Positions 35,209-43,139 of a DNA stretch of 64,000 nucleotides are shown in pieces. The notes under the pieces were generated by a model. That model made no database searches and was not told where the DNA came from. It was given only the letters and a program-made list of their open reading frames with translations. The stretch's first letter is position 1; every line of letters begins with the position of its first letter. The translations under genes and the position numbers were made by a program. The stretch is from assembly GCF_014268745.2 (NCBI RefSeq), contig NZ_JABWRB020000002.1:496001-560000 (forward strand), read 5' to 3'. The DNA comes from Pseudomonas zanjanensis (GTDB lineage Bacteria > Pseudomonadota > Gammaproteobacteria > Pseudomonadales > Pseudomonadaceae).

Positions 35209-36708
35209 TCAGAAGCGCCAGATCACGTCGACAAAGGCGCGATGCATGTACGAATCGACCTCTTTGCCGTAGGCGTCGCCTGGCTTGAACACGCCGCCAC
35301 GAAAGCGCACCAGCGCCGACGGCTCATCAATGGACTGACTCAGCGCGGCCGGCAGCAGGCCTTGCTTGAAGTACTTGGTGACGACGAGGTCGACTTCCTG
35401 GCCCAGGTCCTTGTCGCCATCACGCAGCGGCAGGGTCGAGGTGGACAGGATCGCGCCGGTCACGTCGTCGGTGTTGTTTTCCACGGCGTTGATGCCGTTG
35501 CTGCCCACCGGCTTGTTGCCGTCCACGCGCCAGAACTTGTGGTACACAAGGCTTGCGTCGTATTCGTCACGCAGTTGCCAGGAACCGAACAGGCTGGCGC
35601 TCTGGGTGTTGGCCATTTCGCCGCGGAACGCTTCGCCGAAACGGTGCACGCGCGAGCGGGTGCCGGTGAAGTTCGAGCGGTTGCTCTGCAGGCCGTTCTG
35701 CTCGTAGTCCTCGCTGGCGCGGGCATAGGCCGCACCGACTTGCCATTGCGGGTCCAGACGCAGACGGATACCCAGGTCGGTGGCCCAGCCGTCGACGTCA
35801 TCGCTGTGCTTGGCTTCTGTTGGGCGCGTGCCGTCGGCATTGAGCGGGTTGACGGTGTCGCGGTCGCCGGTCATGCCGGTGAGGCTCGCCCAGTAGTTGA
35901 CGGTGTTGGTGTTGCGCCAGTTGTAGGCGTCGCTGTTGGCTTCCAGGCCCAGCCAGGTCAAGTCACCGTTCTCGGTCTTGTCCAGGGTGTCGGTGGCTTC
36001 GCCCGGGGTCGGGTAATCGAGGCTGCCGCTGTCATGGGAGTGGTGGGCACGGATCCCGGCCCACTGGCCTGGCATCCACTGGTAGCCCACGTCGCCGTAG
36101 ACGTGCATGCGGTCCTTGTCCTTGGGGGACAGTTCCTTGAGGTCGGTGCGGTATTCGCTGAACCGTTCGGCCACGCCGAGGTTTGCCCGCAGCAAGGTGG
36201 TGTCGAAGGTCCAGTTCAGGGCTTCGATGTTGGTGTCGCGCCATTGGCCGTCGTCGTTGCGCAGGCGCTGGCGACCGAACTTCAACTGCTCGCCCGGGTA
36301 AGGGGTCAGGCCACGGTAACCGATCCAGAACTCGCGCATGGCCAGGTAGCTTTTCTTGGCTTCGCGATCGCCGCTGTCGGTTTGCTGGGTGCTGCCATCG
36401 GACTGCTGCAGGGTGTCGGTCTCGATGATGTCGCTGGACGTCACGGCCTGGGCCATGGCGTAGGCGCTCCAGGCGCCGCTTTCGCTTTCGCCGTAGACCC
36501 ATGGACGCAAGTCCAGGCCGACACCGTTGACGTCGCCACCGCTCTGGGTGCCGAGGTCACGGTCGTCTTCGGACTGGCCGGTGATCTTCACTTCCAGGCC
36601 GAAGTTCTTGGTGTCAGTCAGGGCCGCCAGGGTCGGGCTGGACCACAACAGGGCAAACGACAGGCCAATACCAGCCTGTACAAAAGGATTGAGCTTCAAA
36701 AGCTTCAT
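35209..36708 (-). CDS. algE: Alginate outer-membrane porin AlgE
   Basis: AlgE is the 18-stranded outer-membrane beta-barrel through which alginate leaves the cell. The 499-residue precursor has a signal peptide (to about SPTLA-AL), then alternating strands and long acidic/basic loops, the WVYGESESGAW and LKFGRQRLRNDDGQWRDTNIEALNW blocks, and a C-terminal aromatic residue (...FVDVIWRF), as expected for BAM recognition. It overlaps the end of algK by 4 bp. Confidence 0.96.
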   Translation of the reverse strand: MKLLKLNPFVQAGIGLSFALLWSSPTLAALTDTKNFGLEVKITGQSEDDRDLGTQSGGDVNGVGLDLRPWVYGESESGAWSAYAMAQAVTSSDIIETDTLQQSDGSTQQTDSGDREAKKSYLAMREFWIGYRGLTPYPGEQLKFGRQRLRNDDGQWRDTNIEALNWTFDTTLLRANLGVAERFSEYRTDLKELSPKDKDRMHVYGDVGYQWMPGQWAGIRAHHSHDSGSLDYPTPGEATDTLDKTENGDLTWLGLEANSDAYNWRNTNTVNYWASLTGMTGDRDTVNPLNADGTRPTEAKHSDDVDGWATDLGIRLRLDPQWQVGAAYARASEDYEQNGLQSNRSNFTGTRSRVHRFGEAFRGEMANTQSASLFGSWQLRDEYDASLVYHKFWRVDGNKPVGSNGINAVENNTDDVTGAILSTSTLPLRDGDKDLGQEVDLVVTKYFKQGLLPAALSQSIDEPSALVRFRGGVFKPGDAYGKEVDSYMHRAFVDVIWRF

Positions 36709-38216
36709 AGAGGTTCCTCGCCGTCATCTTCTTTTAGGGCTTGCAGTTCAAGCGTATCGGGGCTCATTGCGCCGCGAATGGCCTGCTCTTGTTGTAGCAG
36801 GCGTTGCGCTTGTGCAAGTTGTTCCGGCGGTAATTGTGCTTCGAGGGTTTGGGCAAGCTCGGTGGCTTGCGGGGTGTTCTGCGCCTTGGCCAACTGGCTG
36901 AACACATACGCGTTGACCGGGTTGGGCTTGGTGCCCTTGCCCTGGGAGAACAGCTGGGCAATGGCGTAGTCGGCGCTGTTCTGGCCGTTGCGGGCGGCCT
37001 TGAGCAGGTGGTCCAGGGCTTTTTGCGAGTACACCTGGCCCAGGTAACCGCGGCGATAAATCTGGCCGAGGTAATAGTCGGCGGCCACTTCGCGGCCCAC
37101 GGCTTTCTGGAAATGCGCCTCGGCGACCTTGGCATCGGCCGGGACCCACTTGCCTTCGTAGTACAGCTTGCCCAGCAACAGATCAGCGCGCGACTGGTCG
37201 GCGGCGCGGCCGTTTTCCAGGTACTGCATCATCTTGTCGACGTCACCCAGTTCCGGGAAGTCGTAGAGCAGTTGCGCCAGGCTGACCCAGGCAGCGGGGT
37301 AGCCAGGGGCGATGCCTTCGAGCAGCGATTGGGCGGTCTTTTCATCGGTCTTGCCCAGGCTGGCATCGGCCAGGACGCGGGCGACGCTGTCCACGCGCTG
37401 GGCGGAAACGACGCCACGGGCGTGGCCGTCCTGCATTTGCTTGAGCAGCGCGGCCTGCTGTTCCGGCTGGCCGCGTTTCTGATAGACGGTGGCCAGTTCG
37501 ACGTAGCAGATGTCCGTGGTCGCCAGCGCGGCCTTGCAGACTTTCTCGACTTCATCCAAGTGCTGGTCGTAGGTGCCTTGGGTGCGGTAGAGCAGGATCT
37601 GCGCCAGGCCCGCTTCCGGATAACCGGCGCTGCGCCATTGACTGATCTGCTGCTGGGCGTTGACGTTCGGGAAGCTGTGGGGATATTGCAGGTACAGCAT
37701 CGCCAGCGGGATCAGGGTGTTGCCTTCGCCGTTGGCGAAGGCTTTCTTCAACAGGCCTTCGGCTTCGTGTTTTTCCGCTTCGGTGGAACCGGGCTTGGCC
37801 ACCAGCAGGCGACCCAGGCGCGCCTGGGCCCGCGGCGAGATGTCGGCCGCGGCGCGGTAAGTCGCCTCGGCTTTTTTCATCTGCTCGGGATCGCGGCTGT
37901 CCACCTGGATATCGGCCAGGCCTACTTGGGCTTCGCTGTAGCCCAGGTCGGCCAGTTGCTGGTAGTTCTGCTGCGCCAGCGCCGTGTCGCCGCGCTTTAG
38001 GGCTTCGTTGGCCAGGCGTTGATCGGGCAGGCCGGCGCAACCGCTAAGACTGACTGCCAGCGCCAGTGCACACAACGCATATCCTGTGTGGGAGCGAGCC
38101 TGCTCGCGATGCGGGCCGCTCGGTGTACCAGACAGACCGCGTCGATCCCATCGCGAGCAGGCTCGCTCCCACAGGGAATGCGGTGCATTGTTGTTTTGTG
38201 GAGTGATCACGGGCAT
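36705..38216 (-). CDS. algK: Alginate secretion lipoprotein AlgK, with a REPIN inside the signal peptide
   Basis: AlgK is an outer-membrane lipoprotein of TPR/Sel1-like repeats that helps AlgE assemble. The frame gives 503 residues. A lipobox LSGC has its Cys at residue 60; the mature part carries Sel1-like repeats (YEGKWVPADAKVAEAHFQKAVG, GQIYRRGYLGQVYSQKALDHLLKAA). Residues ~15-43 (LWERACSRWDRRG...REQARSH) are encoded by a family A REPIN at 38088-38172, so the signal peptide n-region is ~45 residues with many Arg. No ATG lies between the repeat and the hydrophobic core. GAGG is only two bases from ATG 38216 but eight from GTG 38210, which may be the true start. Confidence 0.93.
   Translation of the reverse strand: MPVITPQNNNAPHSLWERACSRWDRRGLSGTPSGPHREQARSHTGYALCALALAVSLSGCAGLPDQRLANEALKRGDTALAQQNYQQLADLGYSEAQVGLADIQVDSRDPEQMKKAEATYRAAADISPRAQARLGRLLVAKPGSTEAEKHEAEGLLKKAFANGEGNTLIPLAMLYLQYPHSFPNVNAQQQISQWRSAGYPEAGLAQILLYRTQGTYDQHLDEVEKVCKAALATTDICYVELATVYQKRGQPEQQAALLKQMQDGHARGVVSAQRVDSVARVLADASLGKTDEKTAQSLLEGIAPGYPAAWVSLAQLLYDFPELGDVDKMMQYLENGRAADQSRADLLLGKLYYEGKWVPADAKVAEAHFQKAVGREVAADYYLGQIYRRGYLGQVYSQKALDHLLKAARNGQNSADYAIAQLFSQGKGTKPNPVNAYVFSQLAKAQNTPQATELAQTLEAQLPPEQLAQAQRLLQQEQAIRGAMSPDTLELQALKEDDGEEPL
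38088..38172. repeat. REPIN, family A, in frame within algK
   Basis: GTGGGAGCGAGCCTGCTCGCGA and its inverted copy TCGCGAGCAGGCTCGCTCCCAC flank a ~40-bp spacer. On the minus strand it is translated as part of the AlgK signal-peptide n-region. It lies between the algK initiation codon and the hydrophobic core of the signal. Confidence 0.92.
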
Positions 38217-38225
38217 ATCCTCGAC

Positions 38226-39395
38226 TTAAATACCGACGGCCATGGCTTTGTCGATCAGCCAGTTCAGGTTCGGGCCACGGTCGCTGGTGACTTCTACCGG
38301 ACGGCCGGCCAGCGCGCTGTCCAGGGGTTCGTCAGGCTGGATCAGCACACGGATATCGGAGGACAGGTCGGCACTTTTCAGGCTGGTGCTGCTGACGATC
38401 TTGCCGGTACGGGTGGTGTCTTCGCCGGCGACCTGGAAGCTGACCGGCGTGCCTGGGCGCACGTCGCCGAACTGGCGATAGGAGAAACGCGCTTCGACGT
38501 TGGCTTCAGTGCCCCGTGGAACCAGTTGGAAGATCACGTCGCCCTTGCTGGCGTACTGACCGTTGGCAACCAGTTGTTGGGCCACGATGCAGTCGCACGG
38601 CGACGTCAGGGTGCCGGTCATTTGCTTGCCGAACAGCTCTTCGACTTTGGACGGCTGCAATTGGTTGTCGTCCAGGTGACCCTTGAGCACATCGAGCATG
38701 CTGGTGCTGAAGGTCGCCAGTGGGGCGCCCTTGGCGGCCGCGCCGTCGGCCTTGACCAGGCTCTGCACGGTGCCGTCGCGCGGCATGGTGATCGCCATGC
38801 CCGGTACATTCACCAGGCCTGCCTGGGCGTGGCTGACGAAGTACATGCCATACACCGACTTGAAGATGAACCCGAACGCCGCCAGGCCAACGATGAAGAT
38901 CCCGAGGCTGAAGGTCACGGCGCGCAGGCGACCGAAGGCGCTCATGCCGCCGTTGTCGTCTTTCTGCTTGCGAGCCTTGGTGAAGTTGTCGCGCTGCAGG
39001 GTCGCCAGCACGTCGCCGACGCCGACGATGTCGCCGGCCAGGTGCGAGGTGATGATGTGACGCAGTGTCGAGATGTCCCGCGGCTCCAGGTTCTGGAACT
39101 GGCAACCGGTACGGCCGGTCTCGCGGTCGTAGGAGCGGATCTGCAATTCCACGTCCATGGCCAGGCCAAGGTTGTCGATGACGAATTGCAGGCGAGCCTT
39201 GTAGGTTTCGCCAACCTTGAGCGGCAGCTGGCCGGCGTTGAAGCACAGCCCGCCGGCGGACAGGTCCAGGACCTTGACTTCCATGGGCGTGCGGTCGGGA
39301 CCGAAGAAGCGCAGCTTGGCCGGGATTTTGACCCGGGCGTGTTGGCGCTGGGCTTCGGATTCATGCACTACGTTGACATTCACGGCGGTGTTCAT
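38226..39395 (-). CDS. alg44: Alginate co-polymerase Alg44 (PilZ c-di-GMP receptor)
   Basis: Alg44 binds cyclic di-GMP and activates polymerisation with Alg8. The 389-residue protein has an N-terminal PilZ domain with the RxxxR element (RQHARVKIP, residues ~17-21) and the DLSAGGLCF D/NxSxxG motif (~44-51), one transmembrane helix (~160-180, AVTFSLGIFIVGLAAFGF), and a periplasmic HlyD-like adaptor domain. All c-di-GMP contacts appear intact. Its stop is 9 bases before the algK ATG. Confidence 0.96.
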   Translation of the reverse strand: MNTAVNVNVVHESEAQRQHARVKIPAKLRFFGPDRTPMEVKVLDLSAGGLCFNAGQLPLKVGETYKARLQFVIDNLGLAMDVELQIRSYDRETGRTGCQFQNLEPRDISTLRHIITSHLAGDIVGVGDVLATLQRDNFTKARKQKDDNGGMSAFGRLRAVTFSLGIFIVGLAAFGFIFKSVYGMYFVSHAQAGLVNVPGMAITMPRDGTVQSLVKADGAAAKGAPLATFSTSMLDVLKGHLDDNQLQPSKVEELFGKQMTGTLTSPCDCIVAQQLVANGQYASKGDVIFQLVPRGTEANVEARFSYRQFGDVRPGTPVSFQVAGEDTTRTGKIVSSTSLKSADLSSDIRVLIQPDEPLDSALAGRPVEVTSDRGPNLNWLIDKAMAVGI

Positions 39396-39430
39396 AGGGG
39401 CGATTTCCTAGTTAATTCATTCAAGTCCGG

Positions 39431-40921
39431 TCAGACCATCGTCAGCAGCACGGCGACAAAAATGCTGCCGGCGGAGAAGGTCATGGTCCGAGACGACCAA
39501 GTGTTGAACCAACGTTGAAAGCTGGCGAGATCACGGGTCAGGTGGGTGGGCTGGCGAGTCCAGGACTGCTGGTCGAGGCGGAAGAACACGTAGATCTTCA
39601 CCAGGGCACCGACGATCTGGTTGTAATAGAGAATCGCCGGGTAGGCAGGGCCGATCTTATGTCCGGAGCACGACAGCAGCAGGGTCAGCAGGAACCGGGT
39701 GATGCCGATCCACAGCAGGTACACCAGGATGAACGCGGTGCCGTACTTGAAGCTGGCGATCAAGGCCACGGTCAGGCCCAGCAGCGAGGTCCACATCGAC
39801 ACCCGTTGGTCGAACAGCACCACCGAGGTGAACAGGCCCAGACGCCGCATGCCCAGGCCCAAAGCCCGGGAGTTCTGCCGCAGGTTGTTGCCGTACCAGC
39901 GGAACATCAGCTTGCGGCTGGCCTTGATGAAGCTCTTCTCCGGCGGATGCTCGACGGTGTTGATCGCCGCATCGGGCACGTAGAAGGTGTCGTAGCCCAG
40001 GCGCATCAGGCTGAACCAGCTCGACTTGTCATCGCCGGTCAGGAACTTGAAGCGGCCCAGGCGCCAGTGCTGCAGCGAGTCGCTTTCCACATCGGCGATG
40101 AAGTCCGGGTTGGTGACCACGGTGGCGCGGAATACCGACATGCGCCCGGTCATGGTCAGCACGCGCTTGGACAACGCCATGGAGCACATGTTGATGTGCC
40201 GCTGGGCGAAGCGCAGCTTGTGCCACTCGCTCATGATGTAGCCGCCGCGCACTTCGCAGAACTCGTTGGTGGTCAAGCCGCCGACATTGCCGAACAGCTG
40301 GAACCACGGCACGGTCTTGCGCACGACGCCTTCGGCGAGCACGGTGTCGCCGTCGATCACCGCCACCACGGCGCGGTCGTCCGGCAAGTGACGGGAGATG
40401 GCGCGGAAACCGAAGGCCAGGCCGTCGCGCTTGCCGGTGCCGGGAATGCGCACGAAATCCAGCTTGACCCGCGCTGGCGGGTTCATGCGGGCCCAGAGGC
40501 TCTTGACCAGCAGTTCATCGGACATTTCCACGATGGAGCAGACCACGGTGGTGGGCAGCCCGCAGTCGATGGCCTCGCGAATGACCGAGCTATAGACCTG
40601 GGCCGTAGTCAGCGCGTCGATCCGGAAGCTGGTGACCATCAGGTACACATGGGACGGATCCGCCGCCTTGCCCAGCTTGCGAACCTTGCGGCGCAGGTGT
40701 GGGTAGACGATGTACAGGAAGATCATGCCGCGCACGAAATGCGTCGCTCCCATGGAGTAACGCCAGATGCCCACGGCGCCGATCAGGAAGATGAAATCCT
40801 TGGATTCGGAGTCGAACGTGGACGTGGGCAGCGCCATGGCGATGCCCATCAATAAACTCATGTAAAACAGCCAACCGGCGGCCTGAAGCAGGCCGTGCTT
40901 TAGCCTGTGCATAATCTGCAT
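39431..40921 (-). CDS. alg8: Mannuronan synthase Alg8 (GT2 glycosyltransferase)
   Basis: Alg8 polymerises GDP-mannuronate in the inner membrane. The 496-residue protein has N-terminal helices (~10-65), a cytoplasmic GT2 domain with the substrate/metal motifs AVIDGDTVLAEG and TGDDKSSWF, and an RWYGNNLRQ region equivalent to the QxxRW element, followed by four or so C-terminal helices. The start could be ATG 40921 (MQIMHRLKHG) or ATG 40912 (MHRLKHG); the latter resembles other Alg8 proteins and has a similarly weak ribosome site. Confidence 0.95.
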   Translation of the reverse strand: MQIMHRLKHGLLQAAGWLFYMSLLMGIAMALPTSTFDSESKDFIFLIGAVGIWRYSMGATHFVRGMIFLYIVYPHLRRKVRKLGKAADPSHVYLMVTSFRIDALTTAQVYSSVIREAIDCGLPTTVVCSIVEMSDELLVKSLWARMNPPARVKLDFVRIPGTGKRDGLAFGFRAISRHLPDDRAVVAVIDGDTVLAEGVVRKTVPWFQLFGNVGGLTTNEFCEVRGGYIMSEWHKLRFAQRHINMCSMALSKRVLTMTGRMSVFRATVVTNPDFIADVESDSLQHWRLGRFKFLTGDDKSSWFSLMRLGYDTFYVPDAAINTVEHPPEKSFIKASRKLMFRWYGNNLRQNSRALGLGMRRLGLFTSVVLFDQRVSMWTSLLGLTVALIASFKYGTAFILVYLLWIGITRFLLTLLLSCSGHKIGPAYPAILYYNQIVGALVKIYVFFRLDQQSWTRQPTHLTRDLASFQRWFNTWSSRTMTFSAGSIFVAVLLTMV

Positions 40922-41012
40922 CCGTCTCTATCTCGGGCGGGCCTTGTGGGCGGCCCGATGGGTTAAGGCAGGCGAAAGGCCGGCCAGGGCATGCCCCGGC
41001 CGGCAAACAGAC

Positions 41013-42329
41013 TTACCAGCAGATGCCTTCGGTCCGGCCACTCGGGTTGGTGGCCTTGGACATGAAGCCGACCAGGTCGATGACCTGCTTGCCTTCCGGT
41101 ACGTTTTCGGTCAGCGCGCGGAACTTCTCGTCGCGGTTGCCCAGGATGATGATGTCGGAGCTGTCGATCACCGAGTCGAAGTCGGCGTTGAGCAAGGACG
41201 AGACGTGAGGAATCTTCGACTCGATGTAGTCCTTGTTCGCACCGTGGACGCGGGCGTATTCGACGTTGCTGTCGTAGATCTTCAGGTCGAAGCCCTTGCC
41301 GATCAGCATTTCCGCCAGTTCTACCAATGGGCTTTCACGCAGATCGTCGGTGCCGGCCTTGAAGCTCAGGCCCAGCAGCGCGACTTTGCGCTTGTCGTGG
41401 CTGGAAACGATATCGAAGGCGTTCTGCACCTGGGATTCGTTACTGCGCATCAACGAGTTGAGCAGCGGTGCTTCCACGTCCAGGGCGCCGGCGCGGTAGG
41501 TCAGGGCACGAACGTCCTTGGGCAGGCAGGAGCCGCCGAAGGCGAAGCCTGGACGCATGTAGTACTGGGACAGGTTCAGGGTCTTGTCCTGGCAGACCAC
41601 GTCCATCACTTCACGACCATCGACGCCGACGGCCTTGGCGATGTTGCCGATCTCGTTGGCAAAGGTCACCTTGGTGGCGTGCCACACGTTGCAGGTGTAC
41701 TTGATCATCTCGGCAACGGCGATGTCCTTGCGGATGATCGGCGCGTCGAGTTCTTCGTACAGCGACTGCAGAACGTCACCGGAAGCGGTGTCGAACTCAC
41801 CGATCACGGTCATTGGCGGCTGGTCGTAGTCCTTGATCGCGGTGCTTTCGCGCAGGAATTCAGGGTTGACCGCGACACCGAAATCGACGCCGGCTTTCTT
41901 GCCGGAGCAGTCTTCCAGGATCGGGATGACAACGTTTGCCACGGTGCCCGGCAATACGGTGCTGCGAACCACGATGGTGTGGCGGGTGGTCTTGTCACGC
42001 AGGACAAAACCGATCTCGCGGCACACGGCCTCGATGTAGTTCAGTTCCAGGTCACCGTTCTTTTTGCTGGGTGTACCGACGCAAATCATCGACAAGTCAG
42101 TATCACGAATGGCTTCGGCGAAGTTGGTTGTACCGCGCAGTCGGCCTGTTTGAATGCCTTGCGCCAATAGCTCGCCAAGACCAGGTTCAACGATCGGCGA
42201 TTTGCCTGCGTTGATCATGTCGATTTTGTCTTTGGCGACATCTACGCCAACTACATCATGGCCCCGTGCAGACAGGCAACCGGCACATACTGCACCGACG
42301 TAACCCAAACCAAATATGCTAATGCGCAT
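41013..42329 (-). CDS. algD: GDP-mannose 6-dehydrogenase AlgD
   Basis: AlgD oxidises GDP-mannose to GDP-mannuronate with NAD+, the committed step of alginate synthesis. The 438-residue protein starts MRISIFGLGYVGAVCAGCLS (Rossmann motif), has FLRESTAIKDYDQPP, the catalytic Cys in AFGGSCLPKDVRAL, and a C-terminal NAD-sugar domain (LLGLSFKAGTDDLRESP). It is the first gene of the operon; transcription initiates upstream in the 810-bp non-coding stretch. Confidence 0.98.
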   Translation of the reverse strand: MRISIFGLGYVGAVCAGCLSARGHDVVGVDVAKDKIDMINAGKSPIVEPGLGELLAQGIQTGRLRGTTNFAEAIRDTDLSMICVGTPSKKNGDLELNYIEAVCREIGFVLRDKTTRHTIVVRSTVLPGTVANVVIPILEDCSGKKAGVDFGVAVNPEFLRESTAIKDYDQPPMTVIGEFDTASGDVLQSLYEELDAPIIRKDIAVAEMIKYTCNVWHATKVTFANEIGNIAKAVGVDGREVMDVVCQDKTLNLSQYYMRPGFAFGGSCLPKDVRALTYRAGALDVEAPLLNSLMRSNESQVQNAFDIVSSHDKRKVALLGLSFKAGTDDLRESPLVELAEMLIGKGFDLKIYDSNVEYARVHGANKDYIESKIPHVSSLLNADFDSVIDSSDIIILGNRDEKFRALTENVPEGKQVIDLVGFMSKATNPSGRTEGICW

Positions 42330-42444
42330 CGCATTTACCTCTGTTTTTCACGCCATTAAATGGCCGGAGTTAATAGTGTTCAGCGGTCATCGTGCACTCG
42401 GAAGTGTGGAATGCAGGCGCCACAGTGCCGTGTGCAGGCATACT

Positions 42445-42450
42445 AAGTTC
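42445..42450 (-). promoter_or_regulatory. Candidate AlgU (sigma-22) -35 element for algD
   Basis: In the algD direction the sequence GGAACTT matches the GAACTT -35 box of AlgU/RpoE-type promoters. The -10 region expected 16-17 bases later reads CACTG, a poor match to TCTGA, so the assignment is provisional. The implied leader is ~85 bases, shorter than the one known in P. aeruginosa. Confidence 0.4.
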
Positions 42451-42715
42451 CGAGTGTCTAAATAATTGCACTCAAGTTGTGCGCAAAGCGGCCTAGTTGT
42501 TATGACCTGCCCTGTTATGCAGCCAGTCCTCGTTGTCGGGAACGCTCGTGCAAAGGTCCTTCACTTCCAATCCCTGGCGAAAAGCCCACAAAATCAGAAG
42601 CTTGTGTGCTCGGGTGAGCACGTTATAGGGGCGCAGCCTTGGCCTTGTAGGGGATAGTAATGGTGCGTTATCTCCCATCCTTTAAGGGTGGATCCAATTA
42701 GACGACCGTTTCGCT

Positions 42716-42733
42716 AAGTTGTCGTGACAACTT
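42716..42733. promoter_or_regulatory. Perfect palindrome upstream of algD
   Basis: AAGTTGTC (42716-42723), spacer GT, GACAACTT (42726-42733): 8-bp perfect arms, the size of a dimeric regulator site. It lies ~390 bp before the algD start. The protein that binds it is unknown. Confidence 0.6.
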
Positions 42734-42740
42734 GGTTAAT

Positions 42741-42749
42741 CCGTTCGAC
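42741..42749 (+). promoter_or_regulatory. AlgR-like site
   Basis: CCGTTCGAC differs in one base from the AlgR core CCGTTCGTC known from P. aeruginosa algD. It lies only 7 bases from the palindrome at 42716-42733. A single 8-of-9 match is weak evidence. Confidence 0.3.
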
Positions 42750-42843
42750 GTCCTGTGTAAGTGATCTCCTACAGATCTGCGAAGAATCGTTACGGGTGGT
42801 ATGAGCCGTGCAATTTCACATAGTTCCGATCCGCTCATCGCGA

Positions 42844-42985
42844 TTTTCGAAATTTTTCGAAATATTATCGAAGATGGCACTGCTCTCAAGATGATGGCAC
42901 TTACCATTTTGGCCTTTATAAATGGGGAGTTAATGAGCTGAGATATTTTTGTGCCACTACCGATGAAAAAAATCGGTGCCACTAC
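42844..42985. repeat. Repeat array far upstream of algD
   Basis: Tandem TTTTCGAAAT at 42844-42853 and 42854-42863 (exactly 10 bp apart), then GATGGCACT at 42873-42881 and 42893-42901 (20-bp period), then GTGCCACTAC at 42951-42960 and 42976-42985 (25-bp period). TGGCAC and GTGCCA are inverted forms of one motif, so this is a 2+2 opposed array. A short inverted repeat CGAT...ATCG lies between the last two copies. Confidence 0.6.
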
Positions 42986-43088
42986 GCAAAAAACTGACGA
43001 GTGTCGAGTGAAAGAAAAGTTAGCGGGGGAGTGGGGCGATTTATTGACGCCATGAAACTGGCGAAACAGGCGAGGAACTAAGATGACA

Positions 43089-43116
43089 GATCGGGGCTTG
43101 ATCGAAGCCCCCGATC
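43089..43116 (-). terminator. Hairpin after yaaA
   Basis: GATCGGGGCTT (43089-43099) pairs with AAGCCCCCGATC (43105-43116, one bulged C) around a GATCG loop, 23 bases beyond the yaaA stop. There is no clear U tract in the minus direction, so termination may be partial. Confidence 0.5.
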
Positions 43117-43139
43117 AGAGAGCGATATAAGGTGATGCC

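Larger units (their letters stand above)
42330..43139. promoter_or_regulatory. 810-bp non-coding AT-rich region upstream of algD
   Basis: yaaA, on the same strand, ends at 43140, so this whole stretch can serve only algD. It is much richer in A+T than its neighbours, especially at 42840-43000. I see a possible AlgU -35 hexamer, a perfect 8-bp-arm palindrome, an AlgR-like site, a tandem 10-bp repeat and a four-copy TGGCAC/GTGCCA array (listed separately). A 94-codon minus-strand frame at 42698-42982 lacks a ribosome site and looks accidental. Long upstream control regions with distant AlgR and AlgB sites are known for algD in P. aeruginosa. Confidence 0.7.

Noticed and set aside
42698..42982. 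A 94-codon minus-strand frame in the algD upstream region
   Set aside because: It starts without a ribosome site, spans the palindrome and repeats, and its Ile/Ser-rich composition follows the local AT-rich DNA.
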